This document shows, piece after piece, positions 1 to 11,403 of a stretch of DNA of 64,000 nucleotides (positions are counted from its first letter, which is position 1; every line of letters begins with the position of its first letter). The notes under the pieces were generated by a model, which made no database searches, was not told the origin of the DNA, and saw only the letters and a list, made by a program, of their open reading frames with translations. The translations under genes were made by a program, and so were the position numbers. The stretch spans positions 2,914,001 through 2,978,000 of the forward strand of contig NZ_AP027141.1 in assembly GCF_027943945.1 (NCBI RefSeq), in the 5' to 3' direction. This stretch comes from Microbacterium terricola. GTDB lineage: Bacteria; Actinomycetota; Actinomycetes; Actinomycetales; Microbacteriaceae.

Positions 1-290
1 TCGGTCGCGAAGCCCTCGCCGTCGGCGGCGAACACGGTGACCCGCTTGCCGCTCGCGTAGGCCCACGTGCCGAGCTCGGTGAGCGGCTCGGGCGGCTCGA
101 CGCCGAGCTCTTCCCGGAACTCGCGGCGCGCGGCGTCCGCCGCCGGCTCGGCGGCCTGGTCGAACTCGCCCTTCGGCAGTGACCAGGCGCCGGCATCCTT
201 GCGCGCCCAGAAGGGGCCGCCCATGTGGGCGATCAGCACCTCGGGTTCGACCCCTCGGTGCAGCAGGATGCCGGCGCTGGTCACGGCCAT
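1..290 (-). CDS. Nudix hydrolase (partial, 3' end outside window)
   Basis: The visible N-terminal 96 residues belong to a Nudix-type NTP/NDP-X pyrophosphohydrolase of the small COG4119-like group. A WSLPKGEF segment leads into a Nudix box at residues 41-64 ending REFREELGV, which carries the metal-binding glutamates. The spacing between the first Gly and Glu of the box is one residue longer than the textbook pattern. The ATG lies 13 bases after the stop of the upstream aldo/keto reductase gene, so the two are probably co-transcribed. The C-terminus is cut by the window edge and the substrate cannot be inferred. Confidence 0.88.
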   Translation of the reverse strand, partial: MAVTSAGILLHRGVEPEVLIAHMGGPFWARKDAGAWSLPKGEFDQAAEPAADAARREFREELGVEPPEPLTELGTWAYASGKRVTVFAADGEGFAT

Positions 291-303
291 GATGCGCCGC
301 CGG

Positions 304-1320
304 TCAGCTGCCCGGGCGGCTCTTCGGCGAGACCGTGTAGGTCTGCTCGGGGTCGCGCTCGGCGACGGGCGAGAGAGCCTCGTCGATCGCCGTTATGATC
401 GCGGGCTCGAGCACGACACCGGATGCCGCGACGTTCGAGGCGATCTGCTCGGGGCGCGAGGCGCCCACCAGGGCCGAGGCCACGTTCGGGTTCTGCAGCA
501 CCCACGCGATGGCGAGCTGCGGCATGCTCAGACCCGCCTCGTCGGCGATCGGCTTGAGCTTCTGCACGGCGGTGAGCACGTCGTCGCGCAGGAAACGCGA
601 GATGAAGTGCGCGCCGCTCTTCTCGTCGGTCGCCCGCGACCCCTCAGGGACGGGCTGCCCGGGCAGGTACTTGCCGCTGAGCACGCCCTGCGCCATCGGC
701 GACCAGACGATCTGCGAGATGCCGAGCTCCGCGGAGGTCGGGATGACCTTCTCCTCGATGACGCGCCAGAGCGCGGAGTACTGCGGCTGGTTCGAGACGA
801 GCTGGAACTTCAGCTCCTTGGCGAGCGCCGCGCCCTCACGCAGCTGCTCAGCGGTCCACTCGCTGACGCCGATGTAGAGCGCCTTGCCCTGCCGCACGAC
901 GTCGGCGAAGGCCTGCATCGTCTCCTCGATGGGGGTCTCGTAGTCGTAGCGGTGCGCCTGGTACAGGTCGACGTAGTCGACGCCGAGGCGCTGCAGCGAA
1001 CCGTTGATGCCGTCGAAGATGTGCTTGCGACTGAGGCCGGCGTCGTTCGGGCCCATGGGGCCGATCGGCCAGTACACCTTCGTGAAGATCTCGAGGCCCT
1101 CGCGGCGCTGGCCGGAGATGGCCTTGCCCAGCACGACCTCCGCGGCCGTGTTGGCGTAGGTGTCCGCCGTGTCGAACGTGGTGATGCCGGCGTCGAGCGC
1201 CGCGTGCACCGTCGCGATCGCGTCGGTGTCGTCCACCTGCGAGGCGTGCGTCACCCAGTTGCCGTACGTGATCTCCGTGACCTTGAGACCGCTGTTGCCG
1301 AGATACCGATAATTGACCAT
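304..1320 (-). CDS. Aldo/keto reductase
   Basis: A 338-residue NADPH-dependent aldo/keto reductase, resembling the Kv-beta/YghZ branch of the superfamily. The catalytic tetrad is visible as Asp50, Tyr55, Lys81 and His123 (motifs FDTADTYA, TKVYW and YQAHRYD). A cofactor-binding region lies near the C-terminus (ASALVGASRPEQI). Length is normal. The start ATG has a TAGCGT box ending 6 bases upstream, suggesting a leaderless mRNA. The Nudix gene follows after 13 bases. The substrate is unknown; a general aldehyde or ketone detoxification role is a family-level guess. Confidence 0.93.
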   Translation of the reverse strand: MVNYRYLGNSGLKVTEITYGNWVTHASQVDDTDAIATVHAALDAGITTFDTADTYANTAAEVVLGKAISGQRREGLEIFTKVYWPIGPMGPNDAGLSRKHIFDGINGSLQRLGVDYVDLYQAHRYDYETPIEETMQAFADVVRQGKALYIGVSEWTAEQLREGAALAKELKFQLVSNQPQYSALWRVIEEKVIPTSAELGISQIVWSPMAQGVLSGKYLPGQPVPEGSRATDEKSGAHFISRFLRDDVLTAVQKLKPIADEAGLSMPQLAIAWVLQNPNVASALVGASRPEQIASNVAASGVVLEPAIITAIDEALSPVAERDPEQTYTVSPKSRPGS

Positions 1321-1332
1321 CCCTCCACGCTA
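1321..1332 (-). promoter_or_regulatory. -10 box of leaderless aldo/keto reductase transcript
   Basis: On the minus strand TAGCGT is followed by GGAGGG and then ATG, so transcription would start at or next to the start codon. The GGAGGG abuts the ATG and is too close to act as a normal ribosome binding site. Confidence 0.6.
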
Positions 1333-1367
1333 GTGGCGGACGCGGAGGGTGCGGCCCGGGTTGCGGA

Positions 1368-2612
1368 TCAGACCTCGAGCGGGGTGGCGGCGGCGACCGC
1401 CTCATCCTCTTCGGTGGCGACGAGCTGCCCGCAGGCGCCGTCGATCTCCTTGCCGCGGGTGTCGCGCAGGGTGGTGGGGATGCCGGCGTCGTTGAGACGG
1501 CGGACGAATTCGTTCTGCACGTCGACGTCGGACGCGGTCCAGATCGAGCCGGGCGTCGGGTTCAGCGGGATCGGGTTCACGTGCACCCACCCGCGACCGC
1601 GGGCGTTCAGCTTGTCGGCCAGCAGATCGGCGCGCCAGGCGTGGTCGTTCATGTCCTTGATGAGCGCGTACTCGATCGACACGCGGCGGCCGGTGCGGTC
1701 GAAGTAGGCGCGGGCGGCGTCGAGTGCCTCGTCGACCTTCCAGCGCGCGTTGACCGGGATGAGCTCGTCGCGCAGCGTGTCGTCGGGCGCGTGCAGCGAC
1801 AGCGCGAACGTGACGGGGATGTCCTCGTTCGCGAGCTTCGTGATCGCCGGCACGAGGCCGACGGTCGAGACGGTGATGCCGCGGGCGCTCATCCCGATGC
1901 CGTGGGTCTTGTCGGTCATGACGCGGACCGCCTGCATGACCCTGGCGTAGTTGGCGAGCGGCTCGCCCATGCCCATGAAGACGATGTTGGTGACGCGCTC
2001 GCCGGCGTGCCCGACCTTGCGCGGGTCGCCGAGTCCGCCGTCGGCGATCAGGCGGTTGGCCCGCACGACCTGCTCGACGATCTCGCCGGCCGACATGTTG
2101 CGGGTGAGGCCCGCCTGTCCGGTCGCGCAGAACGGGCAGTTCATGCCGCAGCCGGCCTGTGACGACACGCAGAGGGTGATCCGGCCGGTGTAGCGCATGA
2201 GCACGGATTCGACGAGGGCGCCGTCGTGCAGCTTCCACAGGAACTTGATCGTGTCGCCGCGGTCGGTCTCGAGGCGGCGCACCTCCGTCAGCAGGGGCGG
2301 CAGCATCCCGTGGACGAGTTCGTCCCTGCCCTCGGCGGGCAGGTCGGTCATGTCGGCGGGGTCGTGCGTGAAGTGGGTGAAATAGTGCTTCTCGAGCTGC
2401 TTGGCGCGGAAGCCGGGAAGCCCCAGCTCCTTGACCTTCTCGACGCGCTGCTCGGGGGTGAGGTCGGCGAGGTGCACGGGCGGCTTGCCGCGCTTGGGCG
2501 ACGCGAACTGCAGCAGCGGGCGGCCTTCGGCGTCCTTCTTCTGCGACCATCCCTCGGTCGCCGGGCGCACCTGGCGGGGTTTGGTGGTGCGCACGGGAGT
2601 GGGTTCGGTCAT
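1368..2612 (-). CDS. rlmN: 23S rRNA (adenine(2503)-C(2))-methyltransferase RlmN
   Basis: A 414-residue radical-SAM enzyme that methylates C2 of A2503 in 23S rRNA, and also tRNA A37 in some bacteria. The CX3CX2C cluster motif is present as Cys155, Cys159 and Cys162 (CGMNCPFC). The catalytic C-terminal cysteine sits in the GACGQL segment close to the end. The frame is open far upstream, but the ATG at 2612 begins the conserved N-terminus and has a TACCCT box 6 bases before it. It is transcribed divergently from the membrane protein gene at 2721. Confidence 0.97.
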   Translation of the reverse strand: MTEPTPVRTTKPRQVRPATEGWSQKKDAEGRPLLQFASPKRGKPPVHLADLTPEQRVEKVKELGLPGFRAKQLEKHYFTHFTHDPADMTDLPAEGRDELVHGMLPPLLTEVRRLETDRGDTIKFLWKLHDGALVESVLMRYTGRITLCVSSQAGCGMNCPFCATGQAGLTRNMSAGEIVEQVVRANRLIADGGLGDPRKVGHAGERVTNIVFMGMGEPLANYARVMQAVRVMTDKTHGIGMSARGITVSTVGLVPAITKLANEDIPVTFALSLHAPDDTLRDELIPVNARWKVDEALDAARAYFDRTGRRVSIEYALIKDMNDHAWRADLLADKLNARGRGWVHVNPIPLNPTPGSIWTASDVDVQNEFVRRLNDAGIPTTLRDTRGKEIDGACGQLVATEEDEAVAAATPLEV

Positions 2613-2624
2613 GCCTCCAGGGTA
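2613..2624 (-). promoter_or_regulatory. -10 box of leaderless rlmN
   Basis: Minus strand: TACCCT, a 6-base spacer GGAGGC, then the rlmN ATG. This placement supports the ATG at 2612 over the longer upstream open frame. Confidence 0.6.
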
Positions 2625-2720
2625 CGGGAGCCGCCTGGGCGAGCGCAGTGCGGCCGCGTCGGAGGCGGAGTAGCGTCGGCCACGTGGACGCCGATGACGC
2701 GGTCCACGGGGTGACGGACG

Positions 2721-3506
2721 ATGGATGCTGCTGCTCGCGCCGAGTTGGACGAGCTGCGTCGACGCGTGTTCGGCCCGCAGGCCGACGCCGACGCGGACGC
2801 GGTGGCGCGCCTCGGGGCGCTCGAGGAGCAGGTGCGCCGGGAGCGCCGGCCCACCTGGACGCCGGAGACGGTCGGCAACGCCGACGGCGGGAGCACGCTG
2901 ACCGAGGATCCGCTCGTGCAGGCGCCCGCCCCGCCGGAGTCCGACTCCGCCCCGCCGCTGCGGGCGCCGCGCAGCCGAGTCGGGCTCGCGGTCGCCGTGC
3001 TGGTGGTGCTGGTCTTCGCGGTGCGGGCGCTCCTCGACGCGGTCGGCCCTGCCGCGGAGGGCACCACGACGACGGTGGAGGCCCGCGCGGCGTACACGCT
3101 CGTGCGCGACCCGGACGCGCGCATCGTGCTGCGGATCCCGATCGAGCCGTCGGCCTCGTCGCACACCGATGCGGTGCCGCCGGTACTGCCGGCCAGCGGC
3201 GCGGTGCGCTGGGTCCGCTCGCTCGGCGTCGTGCACGGCTGGCGGGTGTGGATCGCCTCCGCCGACGGGATCGTGCAGGAGGAGGACTGCATCGCGGTCA
3301 GCCGCGGGGAGGTCGCCCGCGCCCGCTGTGTGCCCGCGGCGCTCCGAGGGACGGCCGCGCTCGCCGTGGACGTGCCCTACGACCTCGTCCCGCCCGCCGA
3401 CCGACCGCAGGGCATGGCCGTCGGCGAGCGCCTCGGATTCCTGTGGTCGGGCGGCGATTCCGGCGTCTACGTGCTCGTGGCGGCTGAGCCGGAGCCCCGT
3501 CCCTGA
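2721..3506 (+). CDS. Hypothetical single-pass membrane protein
   Basis: A 261-residue protein I do not recognise. Residues 1-40 are charged and helical, and 45-85 form a Pro/Glu/Ser-rich linker. About 88-108 is one strongly hydrophobic helix ([18 protein letters not shown]). The remaining 150 residues form a predicted extracytoplasmic domain with a Cys pair at EEDCIAV and RARCVPA. This is an anchored extracellular-domain layout. A TAGCGT hexamer at 2671-2676 could be its promoter, giving a leader of about 35 bases. The start ATG is the first good start in frame. Confidence 0.75.
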   Translation: MDAAARAELDELRRRVFGPQADADADAVARLGALEEQVRRERRPTWTPETVGNADGGSTLTEDPLVQAPAPPESDSAPPLRAPRSRVGLAVAVLVVLVFAVRALLDAVGPAAEGTTTTVEARAAYTLVRDPDARIVLRIPIEPSASSHTDAVPPVLPASGAVRWVRSLGVVHGWRVWIASADGIVQEEDCIAVSRGEVARARCVPAALRGTAALAVDVPYDLVPPADRPQGMAVGERLGFLWSGGDSGVYVLVAAEPEPRP

Positions 3507-3540
3507 GCCGTCCGCGCGACACCCGCGGCGGACGCACGGC

Positions 3541-3552
3541 TACGGTGGGCGG
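3541..3552 (+). promoter_or_regulatory. -10 box of leaderless GNAT gene
   Basis: TACGGT, 6-base spacer GGGCGG, then GTG. It decides the start at 3553, since the frame stays open far upstream. Confidence 0.6.
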
Positions 3553-4029
3553 GTGCCAGACATCGAGCTCCGCGACATCCACCAGGCCGACGCCGGCGAG
3601 GTGCTGACGCTGCAGCGCGCCGCGTTCGTCCAGGAAGCGCTCATCTACCGGTCCGTCGACATGCCGCCGCTCACCCAGACCCTCGAGGAGCTCGAGGCCG
3701 AGCTGCACGAGAACCTCGGGGTCGTCGCACTGGACGGGCCGCGCATGGTCGGCGCCGTGCGCGCGCGGCTCGACCGCGAGCTGCTGCTCATCGGCCGGCT
3801 CGTGATCGCCCCGGACCAGCAGGGCCAGGGCGTCGGCACCCGCCTGCTCGCCGCGGTCGAACGACGCGGAGCGGATGCCGGCGCCACCGCCGCCGAACTG
3901 TTCACCGGATCGCTCAGTGAGGCGAACCTGCGGCTGTACGGCCGCGAGGGCTACCGCGAGTCGCAGCGGGTGCAGGGCGACGACGGCATCGAGCAGGTCT
4001 TCCTCCGCAAGCCGCTCACGGCGGGCTAG
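3553..4029 (+). CDS. GNAT family N-acetyltransferase
   Basis: A 158-residue single-domain acetyl-CoA-dependent acyltransferase. The core beta-strand LLIGRLVIAPDQQGQGVGTRLL carries the acetyl-CoA pyrophosphate loop (Q/R-x-x-G-x-G/A form, here QQGQGVG). It is followed by the NLRLYGREGY segment typical of motif B. The acceptor substrate is unknown. The stop codon overlaps the stop of the convergent mmuM gene within the palindrome CTAG (4026-4029). Confidence 0.9.
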   Translation: MPDIELRDIHQADAGEVLTLQRAAFVQEALIYRSVDMPPLTQTLEELEAELHENLGVVALDGPRMVGAVRARLDRELLLIGRLVIAPDQQGQGVGTRLLAAVERRGADAGATAAELFTGSLSEANLRLYGREGYRESQRVQGDDGIEQVFLRKPLTAG

Positions 4030-4931
4030 GCGCCCGCGGGCCTCGCGTCCACGAGATGGGCGACGCGGGCGATGTCGGCGGGGGTGGTGCGACAGCATCC
4101 GCCCACGAGCCGCACGCCGGCGTCGAGCCAGGACTCCACCAGCGCGTCGTCGAGGCCGCCGTCTCCGCGCCACTGCCGGACGACCGCATCCCATCTCTCG
4201 CCGCTGTTCGGGTAGGCGAGCAGGGCCACGTCGACGTCGAGGTCGGCGAGGGCGGGCAGCACGTCGCCGGGTGGGCAGCAGTTCACCCCGACGGCGATCA
4301 CTCCGGGGGTCGCCGCCGCCGCGGCGAGCGCCTCGGTCCGCGACTCCGGCGTGAACCCGGTGCTCGCACCGGAGACGCTCACCCAGGCGGGCATGCCGAT
4401 CTCGGCGAGCTCGGCGCAGAGCGCCTCGACCTCCGCGGGCGAGGGGATCGTCTCGATCGCGAGGAGGTCCGCCCCTGCCTCGGCGAGGACCCGCAGCCGG
4501 CGCCGATGCCACTCGCGCAGCTCGTCGACCGAGAGCCCGTAGGCGCCGGAGTACTCGCTCCCGTCGGCTCGGGCGGCTCCGTACGGGCCGACCGAGGCGG
4601 CGACGAGCACCGCAGCGTCGCCCGCGGCCTCTCGGGCCACCGTGACGCTGCGCCGCAGCATCCTGTCGACCTCCGCGTCCGTGAACCCGGCCGCGCCGAG
4701 CCCGGCGTAGCTGACCTGGTACGACGCCGTGGTCAGCACCTGCGCGCCCGCGGCGACGAACTCCGCGTGGGCAGCCCGCACCGCGGCCGGCTGCTCGACG
4801 AGCAGTCGCGCCGACCAGAGCTCCGAGCGCAGATCGTGGCCGTGCGCCTCGAGCAGTGTCCCGAGGCCGCCGTCGAGGACGAGCGGACCGGCGGCGAGCA
4901 GCGCGGCGAGGTCGTCGGCGGGTTCGGGCAT
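4026..4931 (-). CDS. mmuM: Homocysteine S-methyltransferase
   Basis: A 301-residue zinc enzyme that transfers a methyl group from S-methylmethionine or SAM to homocysteine to give methionine. The N-terminal LDGGLGTLLEA motif and the zinc-binding cysteines (GVNCCPPG near residue 220, GGCCRTTP near residue 285) are intact. Length matches MmuM/YagD rather than the much longer MetH. It is divergent from the lysE-like gene at 5017, an amino-acid exporter. A TAGGGT box sits 6 bases before the ATG. Confidence 0.94.
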   Translation of the reverse strand: MPEPADDLAALLAAGPLVLDGGLGTLLEAHGHDLRSELWSARLLVEQPAAVRAAHAEFVAAGAQVLTTASYQVSYAGLGAAGFTDAEVDRMLRRSVTVAREAAGDAAVLVAASVGPYGAARADGSEYSGAYGLSVDELREWHRRRLRVLAEAGADLLAIETIPSPAEVEALCAELAEIGMPAWVSVSGASTGFTPESRTEALAAAAATPGVIAVGVNCCPPGDVLPALADLDVDVALLAYPNSGERWDAVVRQWRGDGGLDDALVESWLDAGVRLVGGCCRTTPADIARVAHLVDARPAGA

Positions 4932-4943
4932 GGCATCACCCTA
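4932..4943 (-). promoter_or_regulatory. -10 box of leaderless mmuM
   Basis: Minus strand TAGGGT, spacer GATGCC, then ATG. The spacer contains no purine-rich ribosome binding site. Confidence 0.6.
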
Positions 4944-5003
4944 GGCGCCACGGCAGGTCACCGGCCCGGAGGACCGCACCGGCGCTCGGGGACGCCACAG
5001 GAT

Positions 5004-5016
5004 TACGCTGGGGGCC
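5004..5016 (+). promoter_or_regulatory. -10 box of leaderless lysE-like gene
   Basis: TACGCT with a 7-base spacer to the GTG at 5017. It is the only clear promoter upstream of the lysE-licT pair. Confidence 0.55.
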
Positions 5017-5658
5017 GTGGTCCCGCTCGACAACCTCCTCGCCTTCGCACTCGCGTCCCTCGTGATCATCGTGATCCCCGGCCCGGCCGTGCTGTTCTCG
5101 GTGGGCCGCACGCTGGCGCTCGGGCGCGCGGGGGGACTGCTCAGCGTGGTCGGCGTCACGCTCTCGCTCTTCCCGATCGTGGCGCTCGTGGCGATCGGGG
5201 TCGGCGGCATCGTCGCGCAGTCCGTCGTGCTGTTCACCGTGCTCAAGGTCGCCGGCGCGCTCTATCTCGCCTTCCTCGGGGTGCAGGCGATCCGCCATCG
5301 GAAGAGCGCGGCGGCCGCCGCGATCGATCCGGCGAGCCTCCCCCGCTCCCACGGCCGGCAGCTGTGGCAGGGCTTCATCGTGGGCGTCACCAACCCGAAG
5401 ACCATCGCGTTCTTCGTCGCCGTGCTGCCCCAGTTCGTCGACCTCTCCGCCGGCTCGGTGCCGCTGCAGATGATGGAGCTCGGACTCGTGTTCGGACTCA
5501 TCGGCGTGATCTCCGACAGTGCGTGGGTGCTGCTGGCAGCCGCCGCGCGCGCGTGGTTCGCCAAGTCGCCCAAGCGCATCGAGACGCTCACCGCGACCGG
5601 CGGCGGCATGATGGTCGGGCTCGGGGGCATCCTCCTGGTCACCGGGGGCCACCAATGA
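5017..5658 (+). CDS. LysE/RhtB family amino-acid exporter
   Basis: A 213-residue inner-membrane transporter with about six hydrophobic segments. The family motif IVIPGPAVLFSVGRTLALG lies at the end of helix 1, and a conserved GVTNPKTIAFF is near the middle. The family exports amino acids such as lysine, threonine or homoserine lactone; the substrate here is not predictable. Its stop overlaps the ATG of the licT-like antiterminator (ATGA), so the two genes are translationally coupled although they appear functionally unrelated. Confidence 0.93.
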   Translation: MVPLDNLLAFALASLVIIVIPGPAVLFSVGRTLALGRAGGLLSVVGVTLSLFPIVALVAIGVGGIVAQSVVLFTVLKVAGALYLAFLGVQAIRHRKSAAAAAIDPASLPRSHGRQLWQGFIVGVTNPKTIAFFVAVLPQFVDLSAGSVPLQMMELGLVFGLIGVISDSAWVLLAAAARAWFAKSPKRIETLTATGGGMMVGLGGILLVTGGHQ

Positions 5659-6539
5659 CACCGGCCGACGACACGATCGCCCACAAGGTGCTCAACAACA
5701 ACGTCGTGATCTCGGTCGACGCGTCCGGCCGCGAGCGGGTGCTGATGGGCCGCGGCCTGGGGTTCGGGCTGAAGCCGAGCGACGCGATCGATCCGGCGAA
5801 GGTCGAGAAGACCTTCGTGCTCGACCAGGGGGCCGAGGGCGAGCGGGAACGGCAGATGCTCACCGACGTGCCCTACGTCGTCATCGAGGCGGTCACGCGC
5901 GCGGTCGACGAGGCGGAGCGGATGCTGGGGCACGGCCTCGGCAGGCATCTGTCGATCGCGGTGATCGACCACATCCAGTTCGTCCTCGAGCGGCTGGACG
6001 ACGGCATCCGGATCCCCTCGACGAACATGCCCGAGCTGCGTGTGCTGCACCCGCGGGAGTTCGCCGCGGCCGAACGGATGGCGGCCTCGATCTCGACGGC
6101 GCTGGAGCGGGAGCTGCCGCCCGAGGAGGCCGTCTTCCTGACGATGCACCTGCTCAACGCCACCCGCGACGAGCCCAACGGCACCGCCGCGCTGCTGTTC
6201 CGGCGCGTGCAGCACGTGGTGGCGACCGTCGAGACCGGCCTCGGCGTGCAGCTGGACGTCGAGAACCCCGACTACGCCCGGTTCGTCCTGCATATCCAGT
6301 TCCTGCTGCAGCGGCTGGTGTCGCGATCGATGCTGCGCAGCGCCGACTCGTCCTTCTTCGAGTTCGCCAAGCACAGCTATCCGCGGTCCTTCGCGATCGC
6401 CCAGGAGGTCAAGGCGTACGTCGCGGCGGCGACCGACTCCGAGCTCACCGACGAGGAGCTGCTGTACGTGATCGTGCACGTGGAGCGCCTCGCCAGCCAG
6501 ATCGCCCCTGGCGCCCCGCCGGAGGCCGTGCTACCGTAG
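5655..6539 (+). CDS. licT: BglG/LicT family transcription antiterminator
   Basis: A 294-residue RNA-binding antiterminator. Residues 1-56 form the CAT RNA-binding domain (HKVLNNNVVISVD, RVLMGRGLGFG). Two PRD domains follow, carrying the histidines normally phosphorylated by the PTS (IDHIQF and FLTMHLLN in PRD1; FVLHIQFLLQR and YVIVHVERL in PRD2). By family knowledge the active dimer binds a RAT hairpin and prevents the overlapping terminator from forming. The target is visible 11 bases after the stop codon (6550-6577), upstream of the beta-glucoside PTS gene. The start overlaps the lysE stop. Confidence 0.96.
   Translation: MTPADDTIAHKVLNNNVVISVDASGRERVLMGRGLGFGLKPSDAIDPAKVEKTFVLDQGAEGERERQMLTDVPYVVIEAVTRAVDEAERMLGHGLGRHLSIAVIDHIQFVLERLDDGIRIPSTNMPELRVLHPREFAAAERMAASISTALERELPPEEAVFLTMHLLNATRDEPNGTAALLFRRVQHVVATVETGLGVQLDVENPDYARFVLHIQFLLQRLVSRSMLRSADSSFFEFAKHSYPRSFAIAQEVKAYVAAATDSELTDEELLYVIVHVERLASQIAPGAPPEAVLP
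6532..6537 (+). promoter_or_regulatory. Possible -10 box for the bgl leader, inside the licT stop region
   Basis: TACCGT ends two bases before the last base of the licT stop codon and would place a transcription start near 6544, just before the RAT. No convincing -35 is seen. The alternative is read-through from the lysE promoter. Confidence 0.35.
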
Positions 6540-6549
6540 CCGCAGCTCC

Positions 6550-6577
6550 GGATTGTTACTGCGCAGCAGGCAAAACC
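6550..6577 (+). promoter_or_regulatory. RAT (ribonucleic antiterminator) for LicT
   Basis: The element begins GGATTGTTACTG and ends GCAGGCAAAACC, an excellent match to BglG/LicT-type RAT sites. It forms a short imperfect hairpin whose 3' part (6572-6577) is shared with the 5' arm of the following terminator. The two structures are therefore mutually exclusive, as the antitermination mechanism requires. Confidence 0.93.
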
Positions 6578-6623
6578 TGAACTCACATCGCTTGATCGGC
6601 GATGAACGAGTTCAGGTTTTTTT
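6572..6623 (+). terminator. Intrinsic terminator regulated by LicT
   Basis: Perfect 13-base arms (AAAACCTGAACTC at 6572-6584 and its complement at 6608-6620) enclose a second 6-bp stem (CATCGC 6586-6591 with GCGATG 6599-6604). The 3' arm runs into a seven-T tract at 6617-6623. It blocks transcription into the PTS gene unless LicT holds the RAT. Confidence 0.94.
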
Positions 6624-6699
6624 GTTGCCCGAAAACGGCTCGCGAGTCCCCAATCCGCACCATGAGCCGCGATGCAGCGGCAGAAGGAGAGTGATCCGA

Positions 6700-9995
<3,296 letters not shown>

Positions 9996-10011
9996 CCGAT
10001 CACGACACAGC

Positions 10012-10047
10012 TCGTGTCCAGGGTGCCATGCGGCATCCTGGACACGA
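10012..10047 (+). terminator. Strong nested hairpin between bglA and the HAD gene
   Basis: Perfect 11-base arms TCGTGTCCAGG (10012-10022) and CCTGGACACGA (10037-10047) enclose a TGCC/GGCA stem with an ATGC loop. Only CTGTTTGG follows, so termination may be partial. It could also stabilise the upstream mRNA against 3' decay. Confidence 0.65.
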
Positions 10048-10063
10048 CTGTTTGGAGAAACCC

Positions 10064-10909
10064 GTGACATCCCCCCGCATCGCCTTCCTCGACGTCGACG
10101 GCACGATCCTCGATCACGGCAAGACCATCGCCCCCTCGACCATCGAGGCGGTGCGATCCGCGCGTGCCGCCGGTCACCTGGTCTACCTGAGCACCGGACG
10201 GGCCGCCGGCGACATCCACCCCGGCGTGAGCGAGATCGGCTTCGACGGCGCGATCACCAACGGCGGCGCGTACGCCACGAGCGGAGACGACACGGTCGTC
10301 GCCGAGCCGATGCCGCGCGACGCGGTCGAGCAGCTCATCGCCTACTTCGAGGGCCACGGCATCCTCTTCTTCCTGCAGACGGACGAGGCCGTCTACGCGT
10401 CGCTCCAGGTGCAGGCGACGCTCGCCGAGCTGATGCGGCGCTGGATGGGAGCGCACGGCGAGCCGGACGAGCCGCAGACGGCGCCGCAGGGGATCCCGCG
10501 CTTCCGCGATATCGCCGGGATCGATCTCGCCCGCGTCGCGAAGGCCGTGTTCCTCAGCCAGGAGGCCGACACCGTGGAGCGCGCCCAGGCCGAGCTCGGC
10601 GATCGGTTCCACGTCGTCCCGGGCAGCATGCCGCTCCCCGGCGGATCGAACGGCGAGATCGGCATGCGCGGCACCACGAAGGGCTCGGCGATCCTGTCGA
10701 TCCTCGAGCACCTGGGCATCGACGCGGCGGCCTCGATCGGCATCGGCGACAGCTGGAACGACGTCGAGATGTTCGAGGTGTGCGGCACCGGTATCGCGAT
10801 GGGCAACGCGGCGCCCGAGCTGAAGGAGCTCGCCGACGAGGTGACGACGAGCGTCCGCGAGGACGGCGTCTGGAACGCGTTCGTGCGCCACGGGCTCGTC
10901 GCGCGCTGA
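10064..10909 (+). CDS. Cof-type HAD family sugar-phosphate phosphatase
   Basis: A 281-residue HAD-IIB hydrolase. Motif I is FLDVDGTILD (nucleophile and acid/base aspartates) and motif IV is GIGDSWNDVEMF. The 110-residue region between them is the C2 cap. Members dephosphorylate sugar phosphates or pyridoxal phosphate. The position right after the beta-glucoside operon suggests relief of sugar-phosphate overload (inference). GTG 10064 is chosen because GGAGA lies about six bases upstream and it begins the conserved strand. Confidence 0.92.
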   Translation: MTSPRIAFLDVDGTILDHGKTIAPSTIEAVRSARAAGHLVYLSTGRAAGDIHPGVSEIGFDGAITNGGAYATSGDDTVVAEPMPRDAVEQLIAYFEGHGILFFLQTDEAVYASLQVQATLAELMRRWMGAHGEPDEPQTAPQGIPRFRDIAGIDLARVAKAVFLSQEADTVERAQAELGDRFHVVPGSMPLPGGSNGEIGMRGTTKGSAILSILEHLGIDAAASIGIGDSWNDVEMFEVCGTGIAMGNAAPELKELADEVTTSVREDGVWNAFVRHGLVAR

Positions 10910-10930
10910 CGCCGACACTCTCAGCGCTGA

Positions 10931-10970
10931 CCTGTCGCAATCTGCGGGTTCACGTGCAGATTGCGACAGG
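10931..10970. terminator. Palindromic bidirectional terminator between convergent genes
   Basis: Perfect 15-base arms CCTGTCGCAATCTGC (10931-10945) and the complement (10956-10970), with a 10-base loop. It lies between the convergent HAD and VOC genes. The 5' arm is repeated exactly at 35574-35588. Confidence 0.75.
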
Positions 10971-10996
10971 CGAAGCGAACTCGTCGACGGGGTCAG

Positions 10997-11371
10997 CTAC
11001 GCCGCGGGCTCGGCGCCGAGGCTGATCAGCGTCCCGTCGGGGTCGCGCACACGCGCGACGCGCTCGCCCCACGGCATGAGGGCGGGCTCGGAGACCGGCG
11101 CGGCACCGGCGGTGAGCGCGGCCTTGTAGGCCGCATCGACGTCGTCGACGTAGAACCAGAGGGCGGCGCGGTCACCGGTGTCTGCGGGCGGCGTCTCGGG
11201 GTCCCACCCGATGCCGAGGGCGGCCGGCCCGAGCGCGAGCGACACGTACACGTCGGCGCCGTCGTCGGTGAAGCGGTACGTCACCTCAGCGCCGAGCGCC
11301 GCCTCGTAGAACGCGACCAGCCGGGGCAGATCACGGGTCGAGAGGATCGGGAAGCCGCTGCGCACGCCCAT
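10997..11371 (-). CDS. VOC (glyoxalase/bleomycin-resistance) family protein
   Basis: A 124-residue protein with two beta-alpha-beta-beta-beta units typical of the vicinal oxygen chelate fold (N-terminal half with LVAFYEAALGAEV; C-terminal half WFYVDDVDAAYKAAL to VRDPDGTLISL). The VRDPDG segment before the final strand is a common VOC signature. The exact function (glyoxalase, dioxygenase or antibiotic binding) cannot be assigned. A TAGCCT box sits 6 bases before the ATG. Confidence 0.9.
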   Translation of the reverse strand: MGVRSGFPILSTRDLPRLVAFYEAALGAEVTYRFTDDGADVYVSLALGPAALGIGWDPETPPADTGDRAALWFYVDDVDAAYKAALTAGAAPVSEPALMPWGERVARVRDPDGTLISLGAEPAA

Positions 11372-11383
11372 GCCGGCAGGCTA
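11372..11383 (-). promoter_or_regulatory. -10 box of leaderless VOC gene
   Basis: Minus strand TAGCCT, spacer GCCGGC, ATG. It lies in the 32-base gap after the beta-oxidation-like operon, so the VOC gene need not be part of that operon. Confidence 0.55.
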
Positions 11384-11403
11384 CGCCGCACACCCGCCCT
11401 CGC

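Noticed and set aside
2671..2686. TAGCGT followed seven bases later by GTG, as a leaderless gene start upstream of 2721
   Set aside because: The GTG at 2684 is in a different frame from the membrane protein and leads into an Arg-rich shadow translation. It is better read as the promoter of a short leader.
4056..5654. Plus-strand frame extending licT upstream by over 500 codons
   Set aside because: This part overlaps mmuM and lysE in other frames and has no CAT/PRD similarity. The ATG at 5655 begins the conserved domain and overlaps the lysE stop.
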